Source: Collybiopsis luxurians FD-317 M1
Taxonomy: Eukaryota; Basidiomycota; Agaricomycetes; Agaricales; Omphalotaceae
NCBI GenBank assembly: GCA_000827265.1
Contig: KN834788.1
Coordinates: forward strand, 342,856-406,855
Direction: 5' to 3'
DNA: 64,000 nt
The stretch's first letter is position 1, and every line of letters starts with the position of its first letter. Below are positions 1 through 12,968 of this stretch, piece by piece. The notes beneath the pieces are model-generated. The model searched no databases. It was given only the letters and a program-made list of their open reading frames with translations, and was not told where the DNA came from. A program made the position numbers and the translations under genes.

Positions 1-1173
1 AAGCCCAGTTGTGCTATCACCGCTGTCGCCGCCTGGGCAACTCCTGTGGGAACCCACTGACTGTAATTGCCGATTCCCGACTTGTACCCAGCCGATGGTG
101 CTTAGCCTCTGGCTCTTACTGGAAGCTCACTAATGTCTCCCTGTTGGGATGCCGATCCTTCTTACAGGAAGCTGATCATTCTGTTGTGAGGACCCAGGTG
201 ACTCTTCCTTTGACTGTTTTGGATTGAAAAGTTGACTAGTATTGGGATGTCGGGGTTAGAGGGTTACTAATTTAATGGGAGCTTGGGACATAAATAGGAG
301 CAAGATGACTGACCTATATCCCACATTCACATTGGCATTACAGTGTTTGCACAGAATGTAACCGATCCCCCTATACAAAAGCATAAGACCAAAAGGGAGT
401 TTGAGCCCAATAGGTGTGAAAGATGAGCAGTGGAGGAGAAGAAGGGGTGATTGAGAGGTAGGACTTGATGTAGCGGAAGTTAGAAGGAAGAAGGGGATGT
501 GGAGGGAACAGGAGAAGAAGGAAAAAAGATGTCGTGTGTCCAGGAATCAGGGCACAAGGCATACAAATTCTCAGCTTTTTAAGAGTGGTATTGCTGTATG
601 AATAGCAAGTAAGGTGACGGGAGGAAGGATCAAAGGAGATGGTGGTGTGACTCGGAGGAAGAGGAAAAGGGTGGGGTGTGAAGGAGCTAGGCGCATTGAT
701 GGCAATGGTAAACTAACGGCAGTTGGCGCTAAAGACGAAGGCATTCAGGACAAACAAGACACCCAAAATCACAACGGTTTGTGCATATTATTGGGGTATA
801 TAAATAGACCCGTTGGGGCAAATAGTATGTTTACTAGGCAGTAAACAGCGTTTTTGAAAACTATACTCAGGTAACTTATAAATAACCAAGTAGCTGTAGA
901 TAGTCTGTAAGGACATTCAGGGTACACATATTGTATTTCGGCCTCCATTCCGGCGCCGTTGATTATTCAAGACGCTTTTAAATACTCAACGCAAACACTA
1001 CGAACGATGGCGCCGACGAATTTATCGTCAGTCGCTAATCACTCCCGGAAAAATAAGCACGATACTCATTCCATTACTCGTCGTCTCTGCTTTCTCGTTC
1101 GGCGGGGTTATTGTGTGATCCTACAGACCACCATGGTACAAAATACAAACTTATGTACGATTTACTTTAACCT
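1..1173. other. No supported gene
   Basis: Only short open frames (76 codons at most) on both strands, none with a recognisable domain. It is the 3' side of the minus-strand aldo-keto reductase that starts at 3023. I see no repeat or RNA gene here. Confidence 0.5.
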
Positions 1174-3023
1174 TTAAGAGTGGCCCATAATAGCGCGAGG
1201 CTGGTACGATTCTTCGAGATACTTCATATCGTCTTCGCTCAGCTCGATATCAACAGCCGCTGTACAGTGGGAGCCTCGTTAGAGAAATGGTCTGGCATCC
1301 CAAATGGAAGAACCCGATCGACTTACCAACCAATTCATCGAGGTTCTCAAGCGAAGTCGTCCCAATAATGGGCGCAGTGACACCTTCATCGGAATAAGAA
1401 TAAGCGGTAAGTACGACCCGAAACCAAGAGTCAATTCAAAAAAAAACACTTACCATCTCGCTTCATGACCCAGGCAATGGCAATTTGCGCCATCTTAGCA
1501 TTCTTCTTCTTCGCAATCTCTTCCACGCTAGAACGCAATAGAAACATTTTCAAGTTAACGGATTCAATAGCATAGATGCGTAGTTCTCACCGGTTGACAA
1601 TGGTGGCGGTTGCATCGACGGTGCCGTGGACTTTGATCATCCTAATCGACTCTCAGCATCACCGGGAGATTTTATATAAGGATAATACTACTGGCCTATC
1701 AGATTGCCCTCGTTTCGTCTGCTGATCCAAGGGGCGGGAGAGTAGTCCTCTAGCAAGAGGGGACCAGGGAATAGACCCAACACCAAAATGCTAATCGGAA
1801 AGACGACACCAACATTGAGATTCAGCACAAAGTGTCAGCAACCAGAATCTCTGACCTTGAGAATAGGGAACATTTCCCTCTCCTCCTCCCGGTAAACCAA
1901 GCTATAGTGATTCTGCATGGAGATGAAAGGCGTCAAGTTGTTCTGAATGGCGTAGTCTGAAACAAAATTCTCAGCCCTCCCGCAACGTCAAGGTAATGAT
2001 AAACTGACTCTGCATGGCGTGGACTGAACATGCAAGTAAGCACGAGGTGAGCTGGAAAAAATCGCCTCAAATCTCAACATACACTGATATCCCCAGCACG
2101 AGGACATTCCAATGTAGCGAACATAACCGGCTTTCACGACATCATGCAGCGCTTGCATCTATCGACGGTTGAATTATACTGAAGAGCACATAGAGATATG
2201 ATGGCTACCGTTTCTTCGATTGGGGCTTCATAGTCGAATCTGTGGCCTGCAAAACCATCAGTTTAAGCAAAAGACCCTATGAAAACGAACACTGACATTG
2301 GAGAAGATCTACGTAATCAAGCTGAAGACGTTCCAGACTTTTCTTGATAGAGTCGAAGATGTGCTGATAACGAGAGAAAAATCTGATAAGAACCATAATT
2401 ATTCCGGGGATGGACAAAATTCGGTATCACCTTTCTGCTCAAACCGCGTTGGTTGACGTAGCCATCGCGGTCAATTTCCGCGCTGGATTTACCCATCGCG
2501 ACATAGCCCGGAGTCTTTCCGACGGTAAAATACACCTTCGGAGACATGAGAAAGGTGTATTTCATCATAGGCGAGATAAGAACCTTAGTCATAACAACGA
2601 TCTCGTCTCGAGGCAAGTTGTGCTGCTTAATGGCTTTGCCAAGAATGACTTCCGATAAACCATTAGAATATACCTAAGAAGCCTATCAGAAGAAGCCTCA
2701 AAAAGCTCTCGAATGGAAGGCGAACATTAGCGGTATCAAATGCATTAATCCCGTAGTCGTAGCTGCGGCGATGGCAAATCAGGGAATGTTCAAAGGGAAA
2801 GAAAAACAGAATACGCACGCAGCCTTGATGTGCTTGATTCCTTCTTCCTCAGAAAGGACCCAATCCTGCCATTCGGGACTTCCGTAGGACATGCAGCCCA
2901 AGATAAGCCGCGAGACTTTGAGACCAGAATTTCCGAGTCGAACTGGACAAGTGTAAGTAAACGGCCCAAAATTGGAGGCATTTAACATGGTGTACCATAA
3001 GTCATCTTGGATTTAGACGCCAT
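1174..3023 (-). CDS. Aldo-keto reductase, NADP-dependent, about 13-14 exons
   Basis: Predicted cytosolic oxidoreductase of the aldo-keto reductase superfamily; the fold reduces aldehydes and ketones with NADPH, but the substrate cannot be read from sequence. The start MASKSKMTY joins VRLGNSGLKVSRLILGCMSYG over an intron at 2995-2943. Later exons: 2942-2819, 2762-2726, 2673-2584, 2535-2431, 2363-2297, 2246-2209, 2158-2083, 2023-2009 and 1956-1856, then 1790 onward. The catalytic tetrad is visible: Asp60 and Tyr65 (FDTANVYSNG), Lys93 (VMTKV) and His152 (LLQCHRFDYE). Further family motifs are IPWSPLARGLL, WVMKRDGVTAP and the C-terminal SYQPRAIMGHS before the stop at 1174. All junctions keep frame except one near 1640-1700, where the acceptor is uncertain. 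About 345 aa, normal for fungal AKR9-like or YakC-like enzymes. Nothing in the neighbourhood suggests a metabolic cluster. Confidence 0.88.
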
Positions 3024-4108
3024 TATTGAAGAATTTCGCTGAAAGATAAGAGGACGATGAAAGGAAACTTGAGTCGGTGGGAGACTTTTATACTTGTGAT
3101 TATCTAAACCGATGATGAAAAGAACAGAATACGCATCGAGTCCGCACGTGGCATGACGACACGCGCCGATGGACTCCCGCGACACCACACAAGGCCGAAC
3201 GTTGTCGAGCTTACCTCTAGCCTTGTAGCTACCGTCATATCGCCAAGGATCTGCTCTAATTCCTGGGAGCACGCCACACGGTTCACGTTCTGCTGCTTCG
3301 AAAATTGACTGTTTTCTCTACAAGTAATGTATACGAGAATCGATTCAAAAAAGTATCAAGTTCTGAACTGCCCGGTTTTGATAGCTAGAGCCTTCACTAA
3401 TTACATCTGATGCTGCAGAAGGGAGCTCATTAACTCAATCAACAGCGGTATATTATTACGAGTGCGGAACGAAGTGTAGGAAGTTGGATTACTTACTTTC
3501 GGTTACAATTTTGGCCATATCAGGAAGGTACTTGATTCGTTAGTCGGAGTATCGTAACAGCTTCCATATCAAAGCCCTGAACCGTGGTGCTAGACCTGGC
3601 AGCATGTATCACCCTTTTTTTTATCAAACCAATTTCTTCCTGCCCCATGCTCTTTCTTCTTTTCTGTGTTCACTTGGTGATCACAAGAGCTGAACTTCGC
3701 CATGTCCAATAGCTCAAGCTGCGTCACAAGCCGACAGCGCTTGGCTCTCACTTACCAAAAATACCTTGATTAGTTGACAGCATATCCCGCACTCATATTT
3801 TGCCGTGAGATGTTTTGCGGCGGCCCTCTTACCCATTCCTACAGGCAGCCCAGAGAATCTTTTCAAACAAGTGAAATATACTGATCAAGTTTTGACTCGA
3901 GGTAGTCTAAGCTCTAGGTAGACAAAATTGATTGGATGGAATGCACTCTCCAACCAATGAGTACGGTTAGGTAAAACCAGATCGGAGTAAAATACAAGTT
4001 ACTGTTAAGGATGAGTAACCATGCACACCCTCACATTAATTTATGCTAGTAATACAGAAATGATTTATGCGAGTCTCACCGCTCGCATTAGAGCACTGCG
4101 CCAGTTTT
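3024..4108. other. Intergenic, nothing recognised
   Basis: Contains the upstream region of the aldo-keto reductase and the 3' side of the first 7-TM gene. The open frames at 2982-3286 are antisense or upstream shadows of AKR exon 1. No repeat family was recognised. Confidence 0.5.
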
Positions 4109-5395
4109 CTACAAAGTTTGCAAGCCATCCATATAGGTCTGGTTGATATGAAGAGTTTCATTTATGGGAGATTTATCCTCGTAGATTACAATAATCACTG
4201 CAACTGGATACCATGCCTACCGATTTACTCGCATACATCAGTGGTGCCCGCAGAAGGAGTGAGAGAAAAACTCACAGTACTGATAATAATCATAGCATCA
4301 GCAAATGCCAAGCATTGAGTAGCAATTTTGTATGTGTTCAGGAGAATGAGGGTAGTGTAGACCGTCTGGATCGCACAATATACAGTGCCAGACTCAATCA
4401 GTAGAAGTAAAACATTCTGAGTCTTGGTTCTTGTAAGACCAACTTCTGCCATGACACAATGATGTTTCCTGTAAAACGGCACATTGTAAAAGCTAGATAG
4501 CTTTTCTTAACTAGGAGGTCACTTACCATGCCTTCCATGCAATCACCCCGGTTGCAAATAAGTTCACTGAAAATGAAAATAGGCACCACACCCAATCCGC
4601 AACTATAGTGCCCTCAATTTGTCTTATCTTAACCTCGGTATCATCCAATATGCCATCAACAATATTAATCACTAGGTAAATGGAGTAATGAGTTCATGAA
4701 CATTATATCATGGGATAGATATCAGACGCACCAATATTTGCCGTCATGAGAGACGCAAGGACACACTTTAAGTACTTATGGTGGTCTAAAAGATACCATG
4801 CCCTCCAAACTACAATGAAGTCGCTTAAAAGTGTCTAAATTGCAAGGGAAAGCCTCAACATACTGGATGAAGGATGAGCACAATAAACTCACGGAGATCA
4901 TTGTAGCCCATCCTGGCATATAGTCCAGCGGCAGAGATTTTTCACGCACTAAATCAATTTGACCTTGGAATGATCCTTGCTCTCCTGGTTTTATGCATAC
5001 CAGAGCAAACTTGGCGAATATTAGATGTTCTGCCCCCACAATAATGACATTCCAGGTAAAGGCAATAAAAGTTAAGATCAGACAAGCGCAGAGCATGGCT
5101 CGGGCTTTGGTCCAGGATTTGGTTCTGTCAAGAAGTAAAATAAAACAGACCTGTAAGTAAGATTCAAGAGGCTGATTCTGGCATGTCTTACGCGAGAGAT
5201 TGAGTTGCGATGATTGTTCCTAGAATAAATATGCCTGGAAGAAGTAAACGTTTGTGAACGAGTTCAAAAGAGGACCATTCCGAGCAAAACTAGGCAAGGT
5301 GTACCATAACTGGTTATTGTCACGACTAGTGCTACAGCTTGGAGGAGGAAGGAAGTACCAAACAAAGCAATTTGGTTTTGCTCTTCGGAGGTCAT
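4109..5395 (-). CDS. 7-TM membrane protein, basidiomycete family (copy 1)
   Basis: Multi-pass membrane protein of the expanded family that recurs through this window. It starts MTSEEQNQIALFGTSF at 5395; exon 1 ends at SYGT. The third-exon hydrophobic block (MLCACLILTFIAFTWNVII) leads to LPLDYMPGWATMISV, then LLSDFIVVWRAWYLL, then VNLFATGVIAWKAW. A long exon at about 4260-4450 carries LLLLIESGTVYCAIQ. The last exon begins AWYPVAVIIVI and ends with a 23-residue polar tail (stop at 4109). Six or seven membrane segments can be counted. The last intron contains a stop, so it must be removed. The family is common in Agaricomycetes and usually annotated as hypothetical. A receptor-like role is inference from the 7-TM layout only. 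No obvious break. Confidence 0.7.
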
Positions 5396-8300
5396 GGCCG
5401 TAGGGGGAGACGCTTCTGGTCATTGGTTCTAATTTCTTTATATGACACTCTTGACAGACTAATTTTAAAATGATCTTGATTATGCTAGGTGACAGACATT
5501 ATGTACATTTGTCTGAAAAATCACAGAAGATACGCATAATACGGAATGGAAATTGCGGGGATGTCCGTGAACCGCCTTTTTCTCAGTATTTCTTGGATTG
5601 GCTATTTTGGCAATGAGTGAAAACGCTGTAAAGAGTAGGTGTACCCAAAGACGTAACTAGACGTTTTGCACCTCGCACATTTCCGTAGTATTCTTATCTT
5701 AGAAAGGATCCTGCATTTAAAGAATTGTGCGTCCCTGAAAAATTTTTTCTTTCGCTGCGCTTGAGTGGCGTAATCAAGACATGCAATCGTGTATTGACAG
5801 CAAGCTCAACTACCGGTCCGATCAGAATACCAGTAAAGTCCAATCAAGTCATCATTGCAACGACACAAGTTGGTTACATGCCATTTGTGTCAAGGAAGGG
5901 ATTGAAAATACAATGTTGTGTGCATGATGGATGGAATGAAGGTCCGTCGCTCTCATCCTGTGTCATTTCTGTGGCACCGGGTTGATTGGAGGGTCAAGTG
6001 TTCGCTAGTACATTTTCGGTACAAAGTGTTTTTAACAGCTTCCCGGCTATATACTATGGAATTAAACAGATCATTTCGATGGCAGTGACTCTGCTTAGTA
6101 TTGCTTTCTACTTGAGGTTATATGTAAATCACCCAGCTAATAATTTCACGACATGCAATTAATCAATTTCCACTTGCTATCTTTATTAAAATCAATGAAC
6201 ATCCACCACTTACCTCACATTTTTGGTAGTCATGTAACAGCTCATGACCAAGGTTAGTAAAATTCGAGCAGATCCATTGAAAAGCTGCCAACCGCCTTGC
6301 GCGTTGTGTGCGTTGTGCATCGTGGGCCACTATAATACTTATCCGGCTGCCGGCTTTAACAGCCTACAGCAATCTTTAACCTCCTTCCATTTTGCAACGT
6401 GCTATTGGAGAAATCTGTCTCAAATTTGGAGTCAAGGCTCTATTTTGAAGGAGTCTCGAAACAAACCCGCTACGTAGGGCCCGGAACTCAATGATTTTCG
6501 CTTTATGCTCCAATTTGATCCATTGTTTATCGATCTGCTATTGGTATCCTGATCCGTCTTTTCTATGTCTGATCCGTGTTTCTGATTCTTGAGTTTTTAT
6601 AACCACTACCCTGCTGATCGCATTTAGGCAACTCCTGCGGCTTCTTTCTCTACTGCCCATCTTGAGTTCTGATTCGCTATCTAATTTTAATTGTTTCTGT
6701 GAACTCATCTTTTTTGCGAACATTCTTAGCGTTTAGAAAGTATGTTCTTGTTTTGGCTTTTCTTCGTAATTGCGCTACCAACGTTGCAATAAGCATATTC
6801 ACTCTCCCGAAATCTTGATACACTTTTTTATGCTCTTGCTTTGAAGCAGTGTCAGGACAGCTATCATGCAGTTGTGGGTTAGAATTTCCCCTGTCCGTGT
6901 GGAGGTCTCAATTCAGCTGTGCCCCTGGATTTTTCCCTTGTATTTGGATTAGGCATTCCTCGATCTCCCGTAAGTTAGTACCTGTTAAACGCATATACCG
7001 TGTCTGACATCATTTTCCATCTCCTGTTAGGTACTTGTTACTCAATAGATCATTCCGGCCGCGCTGATATGACATTTTACTTCATGAATAGTTCAGAATT
7101 CCGAGCCATTTGAGCATTATACCCTGTTAAAGTCAGAATGCCCTTGGAGAAGAGGGTACTAGGTAGCCCGATAAGTAACGCTACTGTTACGGTATGCACC
7201 CTTCCATTATCAATTTGAGCCCTTGCTTATGTCGCTCTCTTCCGGCCCCCACCTGGGCGCCTTTCACCCTTGACATCGATCCCGATCATTCCGTATGTTC
7301 ATCTATTAGCGGGTTCATTTTGCAAAATTGCTGTTCCAAACTTCCATTCTCTAGATTAACCGTGGAGATAAGGACCAACGACAAAGGTATTGAACGCTAG
7401 TGAACACGTGCACCAAGTTCACAGTCGCTTCCATCTTGAGGAAAAAACTTCAGATAAAATGCTCGAACAAAGACTCGACTCTCTTTCAACAATCCGAACT
7501 CCCTTTGAAAGCACAGTCTGCAGTCGTGGCCATTGTAACTTTGAAGGGAAACACGGATTAGTCCGAATACCGTAAAATGCCTTCAGTGTATTGTAGATCT
7601 GCGTAGATCAGGATAAATATAATGTGGGCGCCCTTAGAGCAAGACATCATGATCACCAAGTCTACGAAAAGGGTCTACTGGATCCGGAACTGAGTTCTCC
7701 TGCACCTTTCCGAAAACCCCACGGCACGCAATTTCAGTCTGAGCCTTGACCTTGACCACAACACGCCTAGTTCACGATCTGAACACCGGCTTAATTATCC
7801 CGGCGCTGGCCCATGTACCATCATCTGCGGGACTGCTGTAGAAGCTCGCAAGTCATACACAGCATAGCTGCTGTAGATCTTCCCGCACTGAGGAAATTAA
7901 ATGCCACAGACAAGCGTGCATTTCGCATACGGCTCTCTCATACTTATGTTTAATTCCCCGAATCTTTTTGAAGGAAGGACTCTCGTACTGATTTCTCGGC
8001 CAAGAACGCGGTAATCTCTTCAAAAAATGGATTAAAGTCTTCAGGAGATCAAAGGGGAACTGATTAACTCCTCGAAGGTTGGAAATCAACAATCCATGTC
8101 GCTTTAATGTCCCACCAGTGTACCATAAACAAACCAAGTGAACAGACTTTAGAACGAGGGGTGTAGAGCGAGTGTACGTCGTTCGGATCCACACCCGGAA
8201 GTCGACAGAAATCAAACCGCACTGCGAATTTGGCGGGTGGGTAAGGGGAGGAACGACTCTTGTAGAGTTCGAGGCAATGAAATGCCTTGAATTATCCATG

Positions 8301-9114
8301 AGTATGGGTGTAGAAAAAGGTAACAGAAGAACACGCTGCATAGTCGATAGCATTATCATATTTTCGGTACCAAGTTTTCAACGTAAAGGGGTTATAATAT
8401 GGGCGCCCCTCCCTTTAGCTTCGTCTTCCTCCTGACGTACCCTTCGTAGCTGGAGATATGTAGGCTTACGGTCGAGCCACTTCGCTCTTGAATTAATTAC
8501 CAACATCACTTAAACAATTCACATTGAAAAATTAAGTAAGCGGAAGAATATCAGGAATGTGAGGTGGGACAGTAGCTGGTACCTTTGCAAGCCGAACAGA
8601 CTATAAAATCTGTCTCTCCTGGAAACTTGTGGCAAGCTTCACACACCTGTACCAAGGGACTCGGGGATGGCCTCGTACAGGTGCTCCTCGCCCGTATTAC
8701 TTCTGATGATGGCCTCGTCCTTAGGAACATTTTTGATACCTGCCATCGCGGTAATCGGCGTCGAAGGGGTATTCATATCGTGGAGGTGGAAGAAAGGTCT
8801 GTTGATTTTATAATATTTTTTATTAACCGAGATTCTAAGACATTCACAAGAGGGTGAACAAGAGGGTGACTCATTGCACGCGTGCAATTTCTATATATGT
8901 TCAAGCTTTCAAGTCCCGGTTTCGGTTAAGCGCCGAAGATTTGGTATCGTCAGCTTTGACCTCGATCCTGTTTCAGCAAGAATGGAATCCCTGAGTCCTG
9001 GATCTCTTTCTCTATTCAAGGAATATCGGCTCACACGTAGGTTTTCTTGTTCCTCATGGTCGACTGCGGAAGCGAATAGGTCAAGAAATAACTTTCGCCC
9101 AAATGAATACATTA
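5396..9114. other. Long intergenic stretch, no supported gene
   Basis: About 3.7 kb without a recognisable gene. A 168-codon open frame (7853-8359, minus) and several shorter ones show no domain and no plausible splice partners. A short direct repeat is present: a tataatRtgggcgccc core near 7618 and again near 8395. A 14-base palindrome (ttgcacgcgtgcaa) lies at 8873-8886. Confidence 0.45.
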
Positions 9115-9946
9115 CTAGTCGGTTCCAGCGAACTCAAGCTCGGGACAGAGTTTATATGCTTTCCTATACCACTGCATAGCTTCTGCAGAGTTGTTCCCAT
9201 CCTCCAATCTCACTGCCATCTCTAGCGCGAGCGTTCCTTTGGCTTTGCTCTCCAGGCCTGCGCAGGCCGCATCAAGATCGAAAGGGACCTCTCGCGAAAA
9301 CATAATGTCAGTTCGCAACAGATACTTTACCCCTCGCCGCAAGTTTTCCCCATCATGAAAGAGCGAATCACGGAATACGGCTGCTGAGCCTTTGACGGGG
9401 TGCACTTGCCCTAGAACAGGATAAGTCCCATCCTCGAGAGCAGAAGGCGACAAGACTCGTGTTGATCCGCCGTCTTCAGGAGGAACTGATTTTAAGTAGA
9501 TGTTCACAGTCATGAAGCTCTGAGAGTCAATGGATGCCAGGCGACGGCCGTCAATGTGAGGCTCAAAGCCACAATCTTCGAGTCCGATCATATCAGAATG
9601 ATAGAAACCGGATAATGAGTGTTACAATAGATAGCTCACCTTGCTCATATCGACAGAACCTAAACCTAGCATTACAACCTGAGGCCAGCCACCTGCACCC
9701 CTTTTCATCGGTTATGTTGATGTTTCCGTAGAAGGGATTGAGACGCTCCCAGATAGTGTTGGACAACTCTTCATCTTCAAAAACGGAGCGAAGCCTTCGA
9801 GTTAGCGTTAGATTGTGTGGGACCATATCTGCAGAATGTTTTTGAATGATGGCGTCACACTCGGTATCCGAAAGGAGACCCGATATGATGTGTACAAAGT
9901 TTTCGTCCGATTCGTAGGGTATGGGGAGACGAGATAGCGAAGCCAT
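9115..9946 (-). CDS. 2-oxoglutarate/Fe(II) dioxygenase, prolyl-4-hydroxylase type
   Basis: Predicted non-haem iron oxygenase that would use 2-oxoglutarate and O2 to hydroxylate a substrate. Two exons, 9946-9640 and 9575-9115, join over a 64-nt intron (GTGAGC...CTCGAAG, with a CTGAT branch-like site) to give 255 aa. The junction creates YEQGDCGFEPHIDG, where His109 and Asp111 form the HxD iron ligands. The distal ligand is His176 in SLFHDGENLRRG, and Lys186 (GVKYLLRTDIMF), ten residues later, is the likely 2-oxoglutarate anchor. The N-terminal half (FVHIISGLLSDTECDAI) resembles the helix that opens P4H-like domains. There is no signal peptide or membrane segment, so a cytosolic or nuclear location is likely. 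It lies about 0.4 kb downstream of the bundle-pseudokinase gene on the same strand; whether they are linked in function is unknown. The substrate could be a protein or a small molecule. Confidence 0.82.
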
Positions 9947-10327
9947 ATTGCTGGGTAGGTAATTGTCAGGAGTAACCAGATATTTTTGCAGTACATAATA
10001 CGGCGATGGCTAGAAATGAGTCAACTCGAAATCGGGAGCGGTGAAAACAACCAGATGACAGTTGACTTGATCTGATCGTCTCAATGTCTACAGCTCCTTT
10101 GGCAGTGCTTCAAATGCGCGAAACCAAATTCGTGAAACGCGGACCAATCACGTCCGTCTGCCTTAGATTTGGCATTACTCGCCTGCCGAATCGGATGCGA
10201 TTAAACCTTGGTCTTATTCAATCGATCTTTGTATGTTTGGTCTTTATTCACATATTAAGACATTACAGATATCAACAAGTATCAGCTTTTCCGCACCATG
10301 ATCTTGCAGGAAAATAATTCGAAGTCT

Positions 10328-12968
10328 TCATTCTGTTACCACATGCATTTCCGCAGAATAGATATGATTGACCCATCCTGGGAACCTAATGAAGCAATGC
10401 TTTATCGTAGGCGTCGACTTGCGCAAAATCGATGTACTTACCTGGCTTTGGGGAGAAGGGCAATCACATCGCCTCTTTGTGCCTCCTGGTAAATCATCAG
10501 TGCGTCGAACTTTGAAACAAACATTCGGACAAGATACCACGCACCTTAATGAAGGGATTCCGCCAATCCAGGTTAGTACGATGCACTCGAGGGGTGGAGT
10601 CCGCAAATGGCAGACGGATTATTTCATATCGGGTGTCTGCTATCATGAAGCCTCTGGGCTGTCCTCGAAGAGCTTTCTCAAGATTCACTTGCTTCCTAGT
10701 TCCATCAGGTTGCTCTCTGAGGAGGGCAAGCTCAATCCATGTCCAAGCACCATCCCGTTGAGGAGCCGCTACAGTCTGCGTGAGACGAGACATCTTGTCA
10801 GTTATGAAGAAAATTTTTACGAACTGGTATTTTCTCGTCCTTGATCATGACACTTGACCTCGATAGTAAGCTGTCTGAGTGGATGATCACTCAGGCCGTT
10901 CAAGGGCGCAGAAGCCACATATAGACGATCATTCTCCTGCTTAAACGTTGTGTGAACTTTGGAGATATAAGGTACTACTCTCCAGCGATCAATGTTTTGT
11001 AAACCAGTTAGCTCGGAGACATTTTTCGCTGTAGGCATCAGTGCCAGCAGATCCGATAACTGATCCTTGGAATCCCGGTCTTCCAGCTGTTTCATGAGAT
11101 CCTGAAGTTTTGGACGAGCAGATGGATCGTCTGCTGAACACTGGCTCGCAACAGAGGTCAGAACGGGAAATTTTCGGGAAGGGTGTCGCTCTTGAATGAT
11201 AGTAATCAGTGACGACACTATGACGCCCAAAGAGAATATATCGGATTCAGGAGTTAGAGTGCCGCCTTCGAGGAGTTCCGGAGCAATCCATTCACGCAGT
11301 ATCTGCTCTAGTATAGGACGTTGAGCTTCAGAAACTCGCGTATCCTCCAGCCGTAATCCCACAGATCCAACGAGGAGATTTCCTTTATCGTCAACATCCA
11401 CCGTGCTCTAGAAAATATAATTGGATGAGTTTTTTTCGAACTACTGGCACGGGCAAGCACGTACTGGTCTCAATCTGCCGTGAATTACAGGCGGAGTACG
11501 GGTGTGTAGATAATCCAGCGCACGCACAAGTTCAAGTATCTGAATGAATTGAATTCCACTAGTGCTAAAGTTAACAAATGAGTTACTCACCAGGCGTCGC
11601 AGATTAGGCTTTGTGGTCACCTTAACATATTCTGCTATATTAAGATGTGATGGCTGAACCAGGATGAAGGGAGGATTATCGACAGTTGATGCGCCAAGGA
11701 ATCCTGCAGGTGGGATCGAAAGATTAACTCGGACATTGTTGTATGTCTAGAATCAAGCGTACCTTGTATGCGATTACTTCGCAGGTTTTTCCAGGCCTAG
11801 GCGCGGAGCTGAGCTAGGAGCGTAGACAGAAAGGTTCGAAGCCACCTTGACATATCTGAGCGTTGTTTCCTCATCTTTCAACTCGACAATGCCAACGGAG
11901 TCGCCCAACCATCTTCCAGCCCTTATGAAGGATGTTGGGTCGGATCCCAGAAGAAAGCCTCGGTCCACTTCCCAGCTTGTTACAGTCCAAGACTTGATCT
12001 CGACCACATCCTGAGCCGATCTTTGTTCACTAAGGCGCGCTATACCCGCACGAAGGAACATGATCTCCACGTCCTTCAATCGAATCCTTCCAGTATCGTG
12101 TCTGTCAAGTAAGGCCTTCATTCCAGTTATCGTGGCCTTGGAGTCGACATTGATAGTTTGGAGAATCTCGTCAAGCATCATTGGAGTGCCAGAAGACATG
12201 GATGTGACGGCTTGATAGGTTTGCATCTGCAGCTCTTTGATGTCTTCATCTCTTGCCGTTTGCAGTTGTGCTTCGGAAATCCGACTCCTGTTATGATCAC
12301 TTGCAAGGTCCCACAGGTCGTCGAGCTTTTTATGGGTTTGAATCAGGGCAGAACCCTAACGGAGGAATCAACATTCGGCCAGACAGTAGAGAGAGAATGG
12401 TAAGCTCACCTGGAAGGCTAGACAGGCCGTCCACACTTTTCGTTCCAAGTCTTGGATTGTCAGTTTCATATCTCCGGATTGAAGCATGGCCTTGAAAAAG
12501 TTCCTCTGCTTTAGCGAAATCGCGAAGTCCCTGATGCTCTCTAGATTGCTAGAAGGCAGTCAGCTTAGAATATAACGCCACGAAGTAGAGTAACACACGC
12601 GATTAAGGTGCCCACACTCCCTTGCAGGGTCTGATCGGAAAAATTCTGGGGAACTTTGAGAGACGCAAGGATTTCGCAGACGCGGGCGAATAAGAGCTTC
12701 AGCTGGTTCTTGTTATCTTGAGCCTTGAAAGCGAAGATCAGCCATGATAGTAGTGAGCAACTTGGTTTTTTACCTGCTCGACAGCTTGAAGAACTTGATC
12801 TAGTACTCCAGTGATTGCCCCGCCTATTCCGCCTGGAATGGCTGAGAGAACCTTTCACATCTGCGGATTAGGCTTCCGGGGCTATCCTCTCAACCGGTGA
12901 AAAACACTGACAGGTTTGACAACGTTAAAGCATTGCACGGCATTAATCGAGCCATCTACAGTCAGCAT
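10328..12968 (-). CDS. MLKL-like helical bundle + pseudokinase + C-terminal module (676 aa, 12 exons)
   Basis: Exons, highest to lowest: 12968-12912, 12851-12774, 12723-12599, 12548-12410, 12355-11846, 11796-11763, 11703-11591, 11539-11465, 11407-10859, 10793-10545, 10485-10442, 10385-10328. Every junction keeps frame, giving 676 aa. Residues 1-135 (FNVVKPVLSAIPGGIGG, LDQVLQAVEQ, NLESIRDFAISLKQ) look like the four-helix adaptor found at the N-terminus of MLKL and many basidiomycete signalling proteins. Residues about 260-480 follow a protein kinase C-lobe (ALDYLHTRTPPVIHG, WIAPELL, DIFSLGVIVSSL). However, the HRD-type loop reads VIHGRLRP (Arg374 at the catalytic Asp position) and the DFG position reads LVGSVGL (Ser392), so catalysis is very unlikely. 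The N-lobe is short, with no clear glycine loop or C-helix. The tail (WTWIELALL, GDVIALLPKARFPGWVNHI) is a module I recognise from the ends of other Agaricomycete proteins. The gene could be a cell-death effector, or a scaffold. Confidence 0.72.

Noticed and set aside
7853..8359. 168-codon minus-strand open frame
   Set aside because: No domain, no splice context and no similarity to any other part of the window; compatible with chance in a 64-kb window.
7611..8420. Short direct repeat (tataatRtgggcgccc) that could be ends of an element
   Set aside because: Only about 16-25 bases are alike, with no inverted termini, target duplication or coding content between them.
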